Shown here: positions 21,684-32,749 of the stretch, one piece after another
How the letters are laid out: each line of letters begins with the position of its first letter
Position numbering within the stretch: position 1 is the first letter of the stretch
Translations under genes and position numbers: made by a program
Notes under the pieces: generated by a model
The model's input: only the letters and a program-made list of their open reading frames with translations
What the model was told of the DNA's origin: nothing
Database searches by the model: none
DNA from: Rhizopus sp. PT2906
Lineage: Eukaryota > Mucoromycota > Mucoromycetes > Mucorales > Rhizopodaceae
Length of the DNA stretch: 43,185 nt
Reading direction: 5' to 3'
Assembly (NCBI GenBank): GCA_025529335.1
Contig: JAMYHX010000375.1
Location: 1 to 43,185, forward strand

Positions 21684-22382
21684 TTTAAATATATTTATGT
21701 GTATACCATAGTAATTATTGGCACATAATACAAGGTCAATAACGATTACACTTTAGTCAGCCTTTTCTTTATCGTTTTCAACTTGACAGTGTATAATAAT
21801 ATAAAACAATCTTTGTCTTTTTGAGAGAAGAGACTCGTATGATGTGGTCAATACTTTATAAATAGCGCCTAACTGAAAGGTTGTCAGAGACTTGATGTAA
21901 ATATTCTTTAGATTCTTTTCTTCTTTGGACCGAAAAGTAAGATTAACTCTAGCTAGCACTAAAGTAGGTCATATTCTTTACGCTTGTGAGAAACTAGTGT
22001 ATAGTATTATAGATCATAAATTGAACCTAACCCAGTGATAGCTGGAATACTTTGATTATTTTCAAGCTTTAGTCTCAACTATTCTTTTGGTTATTCTCTC
22101 TCTCTCTCTCTTGATCTCTTTCTTTGCCAGTTATCGCTGCTTTCACCCAAGATACACTCTGGCTAAGATATTAATCATCTCTCTTACACGTTTACTCTCT
22201 GTTTTCTCTTATAAACCCTCTTCTTTTAATACAGGTATCTAATATCAAATGATTTATTAATCATTTCTTATTCATTCTTTTACTTCTGGTGGGCTCTCTT
22301 TTATCATTATTTGTTGTCTCACTTGTCTGAAATTTTATTTTATTTCATTTATCAGTCTGTGAATAATTTCTGAATAGTGCAA
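21684..22382. other. intergenic: bHLH 3' end and carrier promoter
   Basis: Contains a long pyrimidine-rich stretch (22080-22380, including a (TC)n run near 22098-22111) typical of promoters in this window. A 68-codon minus-strand ORF at 21753-21959 shows no recognisable family. Confidence 0.5.
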
Positions 22383-23533
22383 ATGGCAACTACCAAGACA
22401 CCTTCGTTCACAGGTTCACCGCATACAGTAAATAAACCGTCTCTTCACTCATGTTCACATACAGCGGGCTAAAACTGTCTTAGGACCAAGCACTTGCAGG
22501 ATTTGGTGCTGGCATGGTGTCAACAGCCATACTTCATCCCCTGGATCTTATCAAAATTCGCTTTCAAGGTAAATAAAAAAAAGAACATTTACCAGAACCA
22601 ATGCAAACAATTGAGCCCCATTTTAAAGTCAATCGATACTCTAATCAGAGAATGCTCGGAGGAACGGTTAAGGCATTCAGGGAGATATTAGTAGAAGAGG
22701 GCTTCTGGCGTGGCCTGTACCGTGGAATCACACCCAACATGGCTGGATCAACTTTGAGTTGGGGAATGTATTTTGGTTGGTACAGTCTGATAAAAAAATA
22801 CATGAAAAAGGATAGTCAAGGCAAACTATCACCTGTTCAACACTTGACAGCTTCTGCTGAAGCAGGTAAAAGTAAACAAACAAACAATGGATAGAGGAAG
22901 CTCATTTTTTATTAGGTGCACTTACGGCTCTAATGGCCAATCCACTCTGGGTTGTCAAGACACGCATGTGCACTACTACACGACATATGCCAGACGCCTA
23001 TAAAGGATTATTTGACGGCCTCAGGAGGCTGTATACAGAGGAAGGCATTCGAGGACTCTATCGTGGTATGGTACCTGCTCTCTTTGGCGTTTCCCACGGT
23101 GCAATTCAGTTTATGGTCTATGAGGAAATGAAAAAGAGAAGAAACGAGTTGAGGCAGCAAATGGGTGTTATTGCGTCGGACGAATTGAACGCAAAACTAA
23201 GTCAAACAGAGTATTTGGTGATGGCAGCCACATCCAAGACGATTGCAGCCGTAGTAACTTATCCTTACCAAGTGTTAAAGAGTCGACTTCAGGTAATAAA
23301 ATTAATAATTGGCTCTAATAACATCAGCTCAAACATTCGTTGGACAGGATCAGGCGACAAAAGATACATATAAAGGAGTGATCGACTGCGCAAAAAAGGT
23401 GGTCCAAGCAGAAGGATTTCTTGGATTTTATAAGGGATTAGCGCCAAGTGTTATTCGTGTCTTACCAGGCACCTGCATCACATTTTTAGTCTATGAGAAC
23501 TTGACACAGTGGTTTAAGAATCATGGTTCTTAA
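22383..23533 (+). CDS. FLX1: mitochondrial FAD/folate carrier (SLC25A32/Flx1 type)
   Basis: Five exons (22383-22427, 22484-22568, 22629-22865, 22916-23292, 23348-23533) give 309 residues. Three mitochondrial-carrier repeats are clear, each with a Px[DE]xx[KR]x[KR]-type signature: HPLDLIKIRF, NPLWVVKTRM and YPYQVLKSRL. The Trp in the second signature (NPLW) and the motifs TPNMAGSTLSWGMYF and GVSHGAIQFMVYEEMKK are characteristic of the SLC25A32/Flx1 branch, which exchanges FAD or folate across the inner mitochondrial membrane. It could also be the sister pyrimidine-nucleotide/NAD carrier branch, but the motif match favours Flx1. Introns are short; the last ends TTGGACAG. Convergent with the Ras gene. 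Confidence 0.88.
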
Positions 23534-23696
23534 TATTTATTTGTTTGTATAAATTATCATTAAATATAGAAAATTAAGCACATCTCAAAGACAAAACGAA
23601 AGGTGGTATTTTTGTTGCGTGTAAATGAAAAAAGAGGGTAGAAGTACAGCAAAGAAGGAAAAAAAAAAAAAAAAAACAAAAATGGAGAATAATAAT

Positions 23697-24516
23697 TTAC
23701 AAAATCAAGCAGTTCTTCTTCTTCTCCTTCTTACTCTTTCCTTTTGATCCACCAGGGTTCAAGCCTTCTCTTTGGGCTCTAATCGCCTTGACAACTTGAT
23801 AAAATGATCTTTCGACATTAACGCAGGTCTTTGCGGAAGTTTCAATGAAATCGCATGCCAATTGTTTAGCCATAGCAATACCTTCTTCTCTAGTCACTTC
23901 TCTTTCGGTTACTTTGTCACACTTGTTACCAACCAACATCATGGGTACATTTTCAACATCTTTAACTCTAAAAATTTGGTTGCGGAAACGTTCGATACGT
24001 TCAAACGTTGATCGGGATGCGATTGAGTAGACAAGTAAGAATCCTTCGCCGTCTCTATGTGAAAGAGTATATCAATGTTTATATTCTCGGTGTGTCAACA
24101 AGATCCTACCTGATCCATTGATCTCTTAATGCAGTATATTCTTCTTGACCAGCAGTATCTAATACTTCGAGAACACATGGTTGATCATCAATAACGACTT
24201 GCTTGCGGTATGAATCTTCAATGGTTGGATCGTATGTCTATAGATCATGTTAATTACCTCCTTCATCCTCCTAATAATATGTTTCTTTACCTCTAAACAA
24301 CGTAAGATGGGAGACAAGAAAGGAGGAAGAGAAAGAGGAGAGTTAGTGTATTTCTTTAAATGATTGTTCCCGTATTTTACCAACAAAATGATTAAGACAC
24401 AGCTAAAATAAAGTTAATCACATGAAGTCTCAATTATCAGACGTACTTACTTGAATGGTCAAGGCAGTTTTACCAACACCACCATCACCAAGAACAACTA
24501 ACTTGTAAAGCATCAT
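23697..24516 (-). CDS. RasB-like small GTPase, geranylgeranylated
   Basis: Exons 24516-24451, 24402-24381, 24292-24291 (2 nt), 24237-24110 and 24054-23697 give 191 residues. All Ras G boxes are present: GDGGVGKT (10-17), effector YDPTIEDSY (32-40), DTAGQEE, NKCD and ETSAK. The sequence LCLNHFVETYDPTIEDSYRK groups it with the fungal RasB/Rsr-like branch rather than Ras1/RasA (which has FVDEYDPT). Glu30 of VET is only encoded if the bases AG at 24291-24292 form a 2-nt exon between an 88-nt and a 53-nt intron, both with good borders. The C-terminus is polybasic (KGKSKKEKKK) and ends CLIL, a CaaX box with Leu, expected to be geranylgeranylated. Role: polarity and morphogenesis signalling at the plasma membrane. 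Confidence 0.92.
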
Positions 24517-24801
24517 CTTTAAACACCGAAATAATTTTTTTGTGTAAAGAACCACGTTTTGTTAAAAGAACACGAGGTTTTGAAAAATATAACAGTTTTT
24601 TTAAAAAGGGAATTCCGAAATGAATGAACATAAAAAAAAAAGGTCATTTTAATAATGCTGTTGATTTGAATATTTGCGTATATGTGTGTATATGCAAGTG
24701 TTTATGTATAGTTTACCTTGTAAAAAAAAGTCTATGTTTTATCGGTGGAAATAATAAAAAAAAAAAGATATCAGTAAAGACAACAAAAGAAAGAAAGAAA
24801 G

Positions 24802-24866
<65 letters not shown>

Positions 24867-25348
24867 AAATTTAGAAAAAAAGCTATCTTTTTTATTAGAA
24901 AAAGGAAATTGCGAGTAATCCAATAACATGTTGTGATAATTGATTTACAGCAAACCATTGACTTGATCCCCTGTACATTTACCCAATTTAAAAGGTAAGG
25001 CAAAAAAGAATAAATACAGTAGCGTTAGCTTAGTGTTGAATAATTACATGCTTCAATTACATCTAATGTTGTTAAATGGTTAGGTTAGTATTGGAATATT
25101 AGTATGATTAACATTAATAACATATGTTTCATGGTAACCATTGTTACCGCAGCTGTAGTCATGGTGACCGTATAACTCACACCTTATACTTTCCAACAAA
25201 AAGAAAAAGTAATTGTAGCAACAACAAGGACAACAGCTTTCCTTTGACCTGTTGCTATATTGTGTTATGTTACACAGACAATAATAGAGCGGGAAATCAT
25301 GATTGTTTTTTTTTTATATATATAGAATTTTCTTTATATGCAAATGGT
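24517..25348. other. intergenic region with a 63-base A-run
   Basis: Between the Ras start and the CYRI 3' end. An uninterrupted A-run of 63 bases fills 24802-24864, preceded by (GAAA)n. A short palindrome GGTAACcattGTTACC lies near 25134-25149. No gene recognised; open frames here are low-complexity. Confidence 0.55.
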
Positions 25349-26565
25349 TTAAGAAGTCGCCATGATCATGTTTTTAATTCCTTTTGGTGTTGATTCATCA
25401 TTGAGATGTTTTGAATTATAACGTAAAGCAGATATAAGATTAATGGTACTTGATTGTTCTTGTTGTGTATTAATGGATTGAATGATTTTTAAAGAATTTT
25501 TAACCTATAGCAAATCAGTACATGTTACATTAGACAACAAATGAGGGAACTTACATTGATAGGGGAATACTTGCTAAAGGCTCCTTGTGGGTCAATGTGA
25601 TCATAGAGTATGATAGATACGACCATGACCTTTAGACAGAAACTGGTCAAAGTGGGTTCGTTCGAATACTTTTTTTTATATAGTGTTTGATAGCAAACAG
25701 CCCAGATGCTCGATAACCATTCGCCTACACTTTTTGTCAATTGGCTTGACTTAACATATTTTGTGGTTGTATCGATTACACATTTAAGCATGGGTGTTGA
25801 ATAGGCAATAAATAACGATATTCGGTTAGCCAAATCATCTTCATCCATTGCTGTGCGTAAATCTGATTTCGTAGGATCATTCACATCTATTGTACTTCTT
25901 CCTCTTTGTAATGTGCGCCTATAAAACGAAAAGTCGTTTTGAATTGTAGGGTTTCTTATCTATTTATGTGGTTAACCACCTTTCATTTTATGTATCAGTA
26001 TTAAAAGTACCTTCAAATAATCAAATTCAAACACAAAATCAAGTAAATCGGCGAATAGTTTTGTTAATCCTGGATGTCTATCTAAGTCTTTGGTTGTTCC
26101 ATCTTTACATAGCACATTCAGTAATATTGGGATACCCCTTCCTACGTCCAAATAAAAGGCTCAGTTAATCATATTCATACACCCCAATCGAGATTGTTTA
26201 TTACCTAGTTCGGAGGAATAACTATAAAATGTGCGAAGCATGTTCACTGTAGGTAAAACAGCATTCCATGCTTTATCTTCATTATCATCACTAGGTGTTG
26301 CTATAGCATCTCGAATAGCATCGGACGCTGGTTCATACTGTTTAAAGGACTGTAATAGGTTGGATGTGGGTTGAATTAAGAGTGTATGTAGTTCATTATA
26401 AATTTCTAATTCTTCTGGAGAAGGTGCAGCATCTATAATCAAATAAGAATGAATGAAGCTGCCATTTATCTTTCTTTTTTTCTGTTTACTTTCTATATCA
26501 AAGCCTATTTCAGGCACTATATCTGAATTACCGCGGAGATTCAAGGATGAAAGTAATTGACCCAT
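25349..26565 (-). CDS. CYRI/FAM49 homologue (Rac1-binding DUF1394 protein)
   Basis: Five exons (26565-26490, 26432-26205, 26141-26011, 25959-25555, 25504-25349) give 331 residues, close to the 323-324 of animal CYRI proteins. Similarity spans the whole length: MGQLL (N-myristoylation-type start), FDIENAAPSPEELEIYNEL, YEPASDAIRDAIATP, KAWNAVLPTVNMLRTFY, LTKLFADLLDFVFEFDYLK, RNPTIQNDFSFYRRTLQR, LANRISLFIAYSTPMLK, FCLKVMVVSIILYDHIDP, GAFSKYSPIN, LISALRYNSKHLNDEST. Animal CYRI binds active Rac1 and restrains the Scar/WAVE actin machinery. The Arg pair in the FYRRTL segment, which is in the Rac-binding surface of the family, is kept. Fungal function is inferred only. Confidence 0.92.
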
Positions 26566-27183
26566 TAAGACAGATGTTATAGATTATAATTCGTAAATGA
26601 AAAGTTGATTGAAGCTTAAAAGAAGGGACTGAAAAAGTATAACTAATAGTAAAGAATAAGTAAAGAAAGAAAATGAAAAAAAAAAGGAAAATAAAAAAGG
26701 GAAAAAAAAGAGAGGAAAATTAGGCTTTTTTTTAAAAAAACAAAAAAAATTAACTTATTGTGTATCATTCACTCCGTGCCACTTGTTTTTTCCTTTTGTT
26801 GAGTGAAAAGTGAGAGTTCCAAGTCCTTTTTTGTATGTTTTTACTTTGCATAGTTACACGTGTTTAAATAAGCAACAAAACCAAAAATAAACCAAAAATA
26901 AAAATAAAATAAAGACAAAAGCATAAATCGAGACATTGGATATATATATAAAAAAAAAAGAGACTACAATTACCTTGGTTACTTGTCACCTAGGAAACCT
27001 AGTCCTCAATTTTACAGTAAATGCACAGACGATCCTTACGGAATCACATGTCGTACTAGTCTACTACGCTGTTTTTTGATTTATAATTGGTCAATAATTA
27101 CAATTCACTGGAATAGATTTGTTTGGTAAAGTCACACGCTTTAAAGAACAGTAAATAAAAAAGGAGTTTTTATTAACATGCAT
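26566..27183. other. intergenic, AT-rich
   Basis: Purine-rich leader of the CYRI gene on its 5' side and 3' flank of the aldo/keto reductase. No gene, repeat or RNA recognised. Confidence 0.5.
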
Positions 27184-28453
27184 CTAGTGTTCTTCAAAGA
27201 CATCAACGCCCCAGAAATTATAGGGATCAATCATTCTGTTGGCCTTTTGTTGGTGAACAAGCGTGTTTAATTCATCAAAATCTTCTTGTTTCAATTCGAG
27301 ATCCTTGAAATTGGATGCGATACGATCGGGATTGACTGACTTTGGAATAACGGAGCAGCCACGTTGAATGCCCCAAGAGATAAGAACTTGTGCAGGTGTG
27401 GCATTATATTTCTCTGCAATCTTGGCCTAAATAATACAATTCAAAACTGATTTAGTCTCTTATCCCCTTTTCCTCGGGAAAACTTCACTTACAATTTTCT
27501 CATCCTTCAAGAAAGGTGAGCCTGTGCTACCAAGAGGAGAGTAGGCGGTAACTGCACACAAAAAATCAAAATTACACAACTATTCTTTTTCCAGAAGTTT
27601 TCAATAACTTACCAACAATACCGTGGTCATGACAGTATTTGACCAATTCATCTTGAGGTAAGAAAGGATGCAATTCAACCTATACGTACCATCAGCATAT
27701 ATATATATATATATATCCCTTTTCTCTCCTTTATTTTACTTACTTGATTAACAGCAGGTACAATCTTTTGTGTCTTGGCTAGTTTTTCGAGTTTGGCGAT
27801 ATTGAAGTTACTGACACCAATAGCACGGACGCGATCGCCCACGAGTTTTTCCATAGCCTACATGATGTCATGTCAGTTATTGTTATTACTAAGGAGATAA
27901 AATCCTTACAGCATAGGTTTCAGTAAAGTCGACATCATCAAATTGGATATTGCCATCAGCATCCTTGGGGACGTTTTCTTTTCCAGGCTTGAATGCAACC
28001 GGCCAGTGCATCAAATAGAGATCAAGATAATCCAATTGAAGATTCTCAAGGGAAACTTGAAGTGCCTTTTCAACGTCTTCGGGGCGATGACTGGTGTTCC
28101 AAAGCTTGGTAGTAACAAAGATTTCTTCACGAGGAACTTTGCTATCCTTGATGGCTTGTCCAACTTCCTTTTCGTTGCCATCTGATCGAGATTCATTTAG
28201 TATAAATATATAAGCTACATCTTTGGGAAATACTTACAGATGAAGGCAGCATCAATGTGTCTGTAGCCAGTTTCAAGGGCAGCAAGAACGGCATGGTACA
28301 CTTCGTTAGGCTGTGCTTGCCAAGTACCGAGACCTAAGGCAGGAATTGTAGCGCCAGTGTTACTACACGTAAAAAGACGCGTGTCAAACAAAGTCTTTTC
28401 TTTGCTTGGAAACAAAAAGAAACTTACAGTTTAAGAGTACGACCGAGAGACAT
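27184..28453 (-). CDS. aldo/keto reductase
   Basis: Seven exons (28453-28428, 28362-28238, 28181-27910, 27857-27744, 27679-27613, 27551-27493, 27426-27184) give 301 residues, a normal AKR length. The catalytic tetrad is visible: Asp46 and Tyr51 in HIDAAFIYGNE, Lys76 in TTKLW, His109 in LYLMHWP. NADP(H)-binding elements follow: GVSNFN, AVNQVELHPFLPQ, TAYSPLGS and IPKSVNPDRIASNF. It resembles the fungal Gcy1/Ypr1 glycerol/aldehyde reductase group of NADPH-dependent cytosolic enzymes; substrate not determined. Five of the six introns are about 50-65 nt; the fourth carries an (AT)n run. Confidence 0.93.
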
Positions 28454-29747
28454 GATAAAAATTATATTAAAGAAAACAATATTCGTCTTATATTAGCGTA
28501 TTTATACCTTTTTTCTGGCCTTTTCCTTTGCATTATTCGACGTCACGAATTAGTCATATAAATAAGCTGAACTCAAACTTTGCCATTTTAAGCAGTTTCG
28601 TTCACCTTCTATCCCGCAATTTCGTATTAGATTGGCATCGATTAAGGACATTCCAGCTTCCGTCGCGGGTGCAGCTCATGCTATTTGAATGAATAAACCT
28701 TATTTTATGAGTGTTACTCAGGATGTCGCAATCAGTCAACAAAATGTTACATGGCAGATTTTCCTAAACAAAAACCCAGCTATGAGGTGTAAAAGCCTAG
28801 TCATTAAATCAAGTTAGACTTCTTTTCATTATGCGTCCTTGACTGAGGATATTCAGGAAGGCGTGGGTTTTGTCACTGACCACTGTGGTTTATGCTACTT
28901 GTAGAATGTTGGTGGATGGCTTCCAAAAAGGGAAACGGTGCTCAGGCTGTCAACTGAAAACAGAAGAAAAGAGATCTATACACGACGCTCCCCTGGATAA
29001 AGAGTATAGTGAAGTTATTTTTATCAATTTGATGCTTTAGGAGACATATAGTGTCAAATATTAGCATGTTTGTTTTATGTAAATCTCTTCTTTTTTTCCA
29101 ACTATTTTGATAGTGAATCATTTCAGCTTGCAAAAGAGTATTACTAACCCAATATTTTTGATTTGACTCAAGTCAGCCTCGATGAGCCACTGTCGATCTG
29201 GATTATATTCTGATTTAATGTAAATGTACCCCTCTCTTTATGTACCACAAACGAGGAAGGCGTCTGGGGGCTCTAATGGGACAATTTCCAAGTTTATCAG
29301 TAAATTAATGTCCCCCAATCGGTAGCAAAATGGTATGATGTCGCGTTTTCGTGCTCCTCTTTTAATAGCACATAAATGCACAGTTAGGTCTTGGTAATTC
29401 AAGAACTAGAGTACTCTAGGCATCATACATCTTGACTAAATCTTTAGTTTATAGAAACTTATGATAGACATGACCAGATATATATTGTTGTTTGTATGTT
29501 TGTTTATGCATATGTAGTACCACAAGTCAAATTTACCATTCAGTGACACTTTGCAAAAATATCCCATGAGTGTCTTCCTTTTTTTAATAGACATAGGAAT
29601 AACACTTGTTAAAGAATATCTTTTTTTTTTTAAAAAAACCATATATTTTATATTAACAACAAAAGTATTTCACTATACCAATACATCTAATCATAGGAAA
29701 ACTACATCTTTTGCATAAGGAATACATATTTAATAGAAAGGGTATGC
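28454..29747. other. 1.3-kb gene-free stretch
   Basis: The first 100 bp are the promoter side of the aldo/keto reductase. The rest shows only short, stop-broken coding-like pieces on both strands and no recognisable gene, tRNA or repeat. Confidence 0.45.
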
Positions 29748-30077
29748 TTAAAATTCAATTTCAAAATTGCCAATAGAGCCTGCCAGCTCACCAAGGTGTT
29801 GTGTATCATTTGCCAATAAATTAGTGACAGTTGCCATCAACGCTTCTCTATCAACTGGTTCTCCATTCTTGGCTGATTCAACCAGGGTTTGAAGGTCAGG
29901 GCTAGATGAAGGATCGACCTTGAGAGAGTCTAGTAGCTTTAACATATCTTGTGCACTGATAGCAGCTTCTCCACCTTGGAACAACTAAGTATACAGTCTT
30001 TTTGCTCTTTACTTTTCAACTTTACCTTGAGCTACAGAAAGTACAAAAGGGTCGTTCTTAGCCTGATTATTAGACAT
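29748..30077 (-). CDS. small hypothetical protein
   Basis: Exons 30077-30026 and 29974-29748 give 92 residues (MSNNQAKNDPFVLSVAQGG start). The acceptor used is TTCCAAG at 29975; the earlier TACTTAG gives a quick stop. The protein is acidic, helix-rich and Leu-rich (QDMLKLLDSLKV, LQTLVESAKNGEPVDREALM, TVTNLLANDTQHLGELAGS) and ends GNFEIEF. No membrane span or signal peptide. Family not recognised. A TATA-like box (TATATAAATA) lies about 70 bp upstream of the ATG. Confidence 0.6.
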
Positions 30078-30990
30078 TTTGTTGTTGTATGAAAGAAAAT
30101 GAAAAGAGAAGAAAAGAAAGATGGGTTTGAAGCGCTTTATATAAATAGGGCGTGTAGAGTATCACATGAAAATGTACTTAATGTGTACAACCCTACTGTG
30201 ATTAGTGGGCTTTTTCAATTTGACCTTTTTAATATTTAATATCATGAAAGCTATTACACCAAGACACTGCCGTCATCTTTATCACAACTACTAAACTTGG
30301 CGGATATCTAGCACTGTAAAAGGAAGAATATCATCGTATGAACATATTAAGTTCAGGTTGGACTGGAACGCCTTGAGTCCAACCAAGGACTTCTTTTCTA
30401 TGCAAGTAGACGATCATAGGGGAAGTAAGAGTGATCAGATTTGGAAAAAATTATCAAATGCATTTTATTGAATATCCCTATCTGTTGTGAAACTCTTGAA
30501 CCAATGCTGCTTTGGCAGAAGACTCAGAAGACACTGTGATCCATCGAGGTATAAACTATTTTATTGCAAGACGTTTAAGCTCGAATGAGTCTAATTGCAT
30601 TCTATAATAAAAAGAAATATAACAAGTGCTTATTGTAGGCTTTTGTTAGTCGCTAAAAATTTATGTGCATGTTATATATTCACATTGTAGGTAAGCCAAA
30701 TAGATTTTGAGAGTTAATAGCGATAGACACCTATAAAGAATGATAAACACCAAATTCAGAGAGTGAGGTAGAGCTTTAGAGAATATGAGTACGGGAAAAT
30801 AGCAACTTGTCCAGCATAAAATAAGCTAGAGATCGGATCAGAAATGATAATAAGAAATTGAAAGATAAAGACCAAAAATCTATTTGATTTATTAATTGAA
30901 TAAGAAATATTGGCTATTTTTATATACTTAAAAGCATGCTTAAGAGTTGAACTACAATTAAATATTGGCCAACACTACATGCACCAGAAA
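30078..30990. other. gene-poor stretch with a perfect hairpin
   Basis: Upstream of the small gene and of repeat copy B. It includes the inverted repeat at 30356-30384. No intact coding region recognised. Confidence 0.4.
30356..30384. repeat. perfect 9-bp inverted repeat with 11-nt loop
   Basis: GGTTGGACT and AGTCCAACC flank an 11-base loop. Could form an RNA or DNA hairpin. No T-run follows, so it is not an obvious terminator. Confidence 0.45.
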
Positions 30991-30997
30991 ATAGGTT

Positions 30998-31281
30998 AAT
31001 ACTACGGACGCTTCCTTAGGGCGCTAGCTATGTTGCCGCTATATAACTTCACACTACCAAAGTCTCTGCCTAACCTAAGGCTTGTCCAGTTCACTCTCTA
31101 TGATATAAAATACGATGTCATCATAATTACACGTGATTGATCTTGATTCTTTGTTGATAGAACTGACAACATAAAACTAGAATAAATACATCAATAACAA
31201 CATTTCTTTTTATCTCTTTCTTCTTCTTGTAAAGATAAACAAATCAATATGGTGACTTTATAATGCCATGTTTAACGCGAC
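30998..31281 (+). repeat. dispersed MITE-like element, copy B
   Basis: Second copy of the element at 14391-14742, same orientation, about 80 percent alike over some 250 bp with small insertions. The right end reads ATGTTTAACGCGAC (31268-31281). The left end is not clear. It lies about 175 bp upstream of the small gene at 31456, so it may contribute to that promoter. Confidence 0.6.
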
Positions 31282-31455
31282 GCCACACATTCAAAGGCTT
31301 TGTTGGAAGGTATCATAGGTAATGGGTAGAGGTAGCGCCTGTAGATTTAATCTAACTTCTAGTGTATTTTCTGGTGTATGTAGTGTTCCTCAAAAAAAAA
31401 AAATACGTGTGCCTCATTCAACTTTACACATGTTTCTTTATTTTATTTTGCTGAA

Positions 31456-32005
31456 ATGTTTACTTGGGATTGGATCTATAAAGAATTTATTCAACAAAAG
31501 ATCATGAATTCAGAAGAGTTTTCCTATGAAGAATTTGCCGACCTGTTTGTTGAACCAGATAGATCGATGGTTGACATGTACTATATCAAAGCATTAGATT
31601 ACTTGACTAGTGACGCCAATCTAAAGCATTATTGGACTCCAAATGAAACAAAAGCAAAACTTTTATTAGCAATCAAAGATTGTAACGCTTCGTATCGTGC
31701 TTTGAGAGTAGCCATTCGCACATCGGCTATTTTTCCTGAATCATTTGATGCCTATATTCATCATAATATTTTGACAGTCGAGGCCATAATAACGAACTTG
31801 TAAGACCACTGATATCGAATTCAAACACAATTTTCTAATTCTTTTTTTATATTTCAGTTTGGATACTTTGGAGTTCTATAGATCTTTTATTATGAATGAA
31901 AACTATGAAAGGATTTGCGCTTCGTCAGTGGTGATTCCCACTGTTCGTCAGCTTTTCAAAATAAATGTAGCATTATCTACAAAATGGTATAAGATACAAT
32001 CGTAA
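31456..32005 (+). CDS. hypothetical protein
   Basis: Exons 31456-31799 and 31858-32005 (58-nt intron with a T-rich end) give 163 residues starting MFTWDWIYKEFIQQKIMNSE. Aromatic- and acid-rich, apparently all-helical (FSYEEFADLFVEPDRSMVDM, YYIKALDYLTSD, TKAKLLLAIKDCNASYRALR, LDTLEFYRSFIMNENYERIC). No signal or membrane span. A second Met at 31504 is an alternative start. Splicing fuses two protein-like parts in frame, so I consider it real, but the family is not recognised. Confidence 0.6.
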
Positions 32006-32749
32006 TTTACAAACAAGCATCATTTTGATGTAGTTATCTTCGTAGACTCCGTAAAACTTAATTCAGACACGCATAATGAAATTATACAAACATAGAATGA
32101 GAGCAAGCCTCTCAAACGGTTAGCTATAATACCAAAATGCGTGTCTATGTTATCACAGCTTATCTTTTGTAAATATTTATTTACTTTTGCGAAAATATGT
32201 CAAATAAGCTCATAAATGCTCTTATCGCACCTTACCTCGCGTTTTTGGATGATAATAAACCAGGTCATCCTCCGCGAAGCAAAGAGAAAAAAGAAAAGAA
32301 TAGACTTACCAAAGGATATTGAGCAATATTTAGCAAGAAGCTGCTTTTCAAGAATTTGGACGCGTATTGTGTAAATATAATAGCACAAATGAGAGCAAGC
32401 CCTCAAAAGTCTATCAATATTTGCAAGATATGCTGTTGTTTTGTCATATTTTGTTTTTTAAATATCATCATCTATTATAAACTTGTAAATATGTACTTAA
32501 CTTAAGAAGGGACACATAGAGCAGTGTATCCTTTCCCATTTTTTCAAAATGATGCAGATTAAATGCTGTCATTGAAGCAGGCCGCAAAATAGAAGAGTAA
32601 AGTCTGAGTAACCTCTCACTGCTTATCACAACTTAAGGCTGCGATGACTGGCTAAGAATTAAAATGGAAAGTGACAATCATTTTATAAAGTCACAATTGC
32701 TTAAAAGTTGTTTTTACTTTTTTTTTTTCTTTTCTGTACAAGTTTATCA
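32006..32749. other. intergenic with a short direct repeat and coding relics
   Basis: The motif AATGAGAGCAAGCC occurs near 32096 and again near 32390. Around the second, the plus strand reads EAAFQEFGRVLCKYNS and PSKVYQYLQDM without an intact gene. The last 60 bp are a pyrimidine-rich leader for NOP53. Confidence 0.4.

Noticed and set aside
21753..21959. 68-codon minus-strand ORF between bHLH and carrier genes
   Set aside because: Composition is plausible, but there are no splice partners, no motif and no recognised family.
25124..25393. 89-codon plus-strand ORF
   Set aside because: Cys- and Asn-rich without any family pattern; it overlaps the last exon of the CYRI gene on the other strand.
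28454..29747. Possible tRNA or other structural RNA in the 1.3-kb gap
   Set aside because: No GTTCRAN-type T-loop with matching arms was found by eye.
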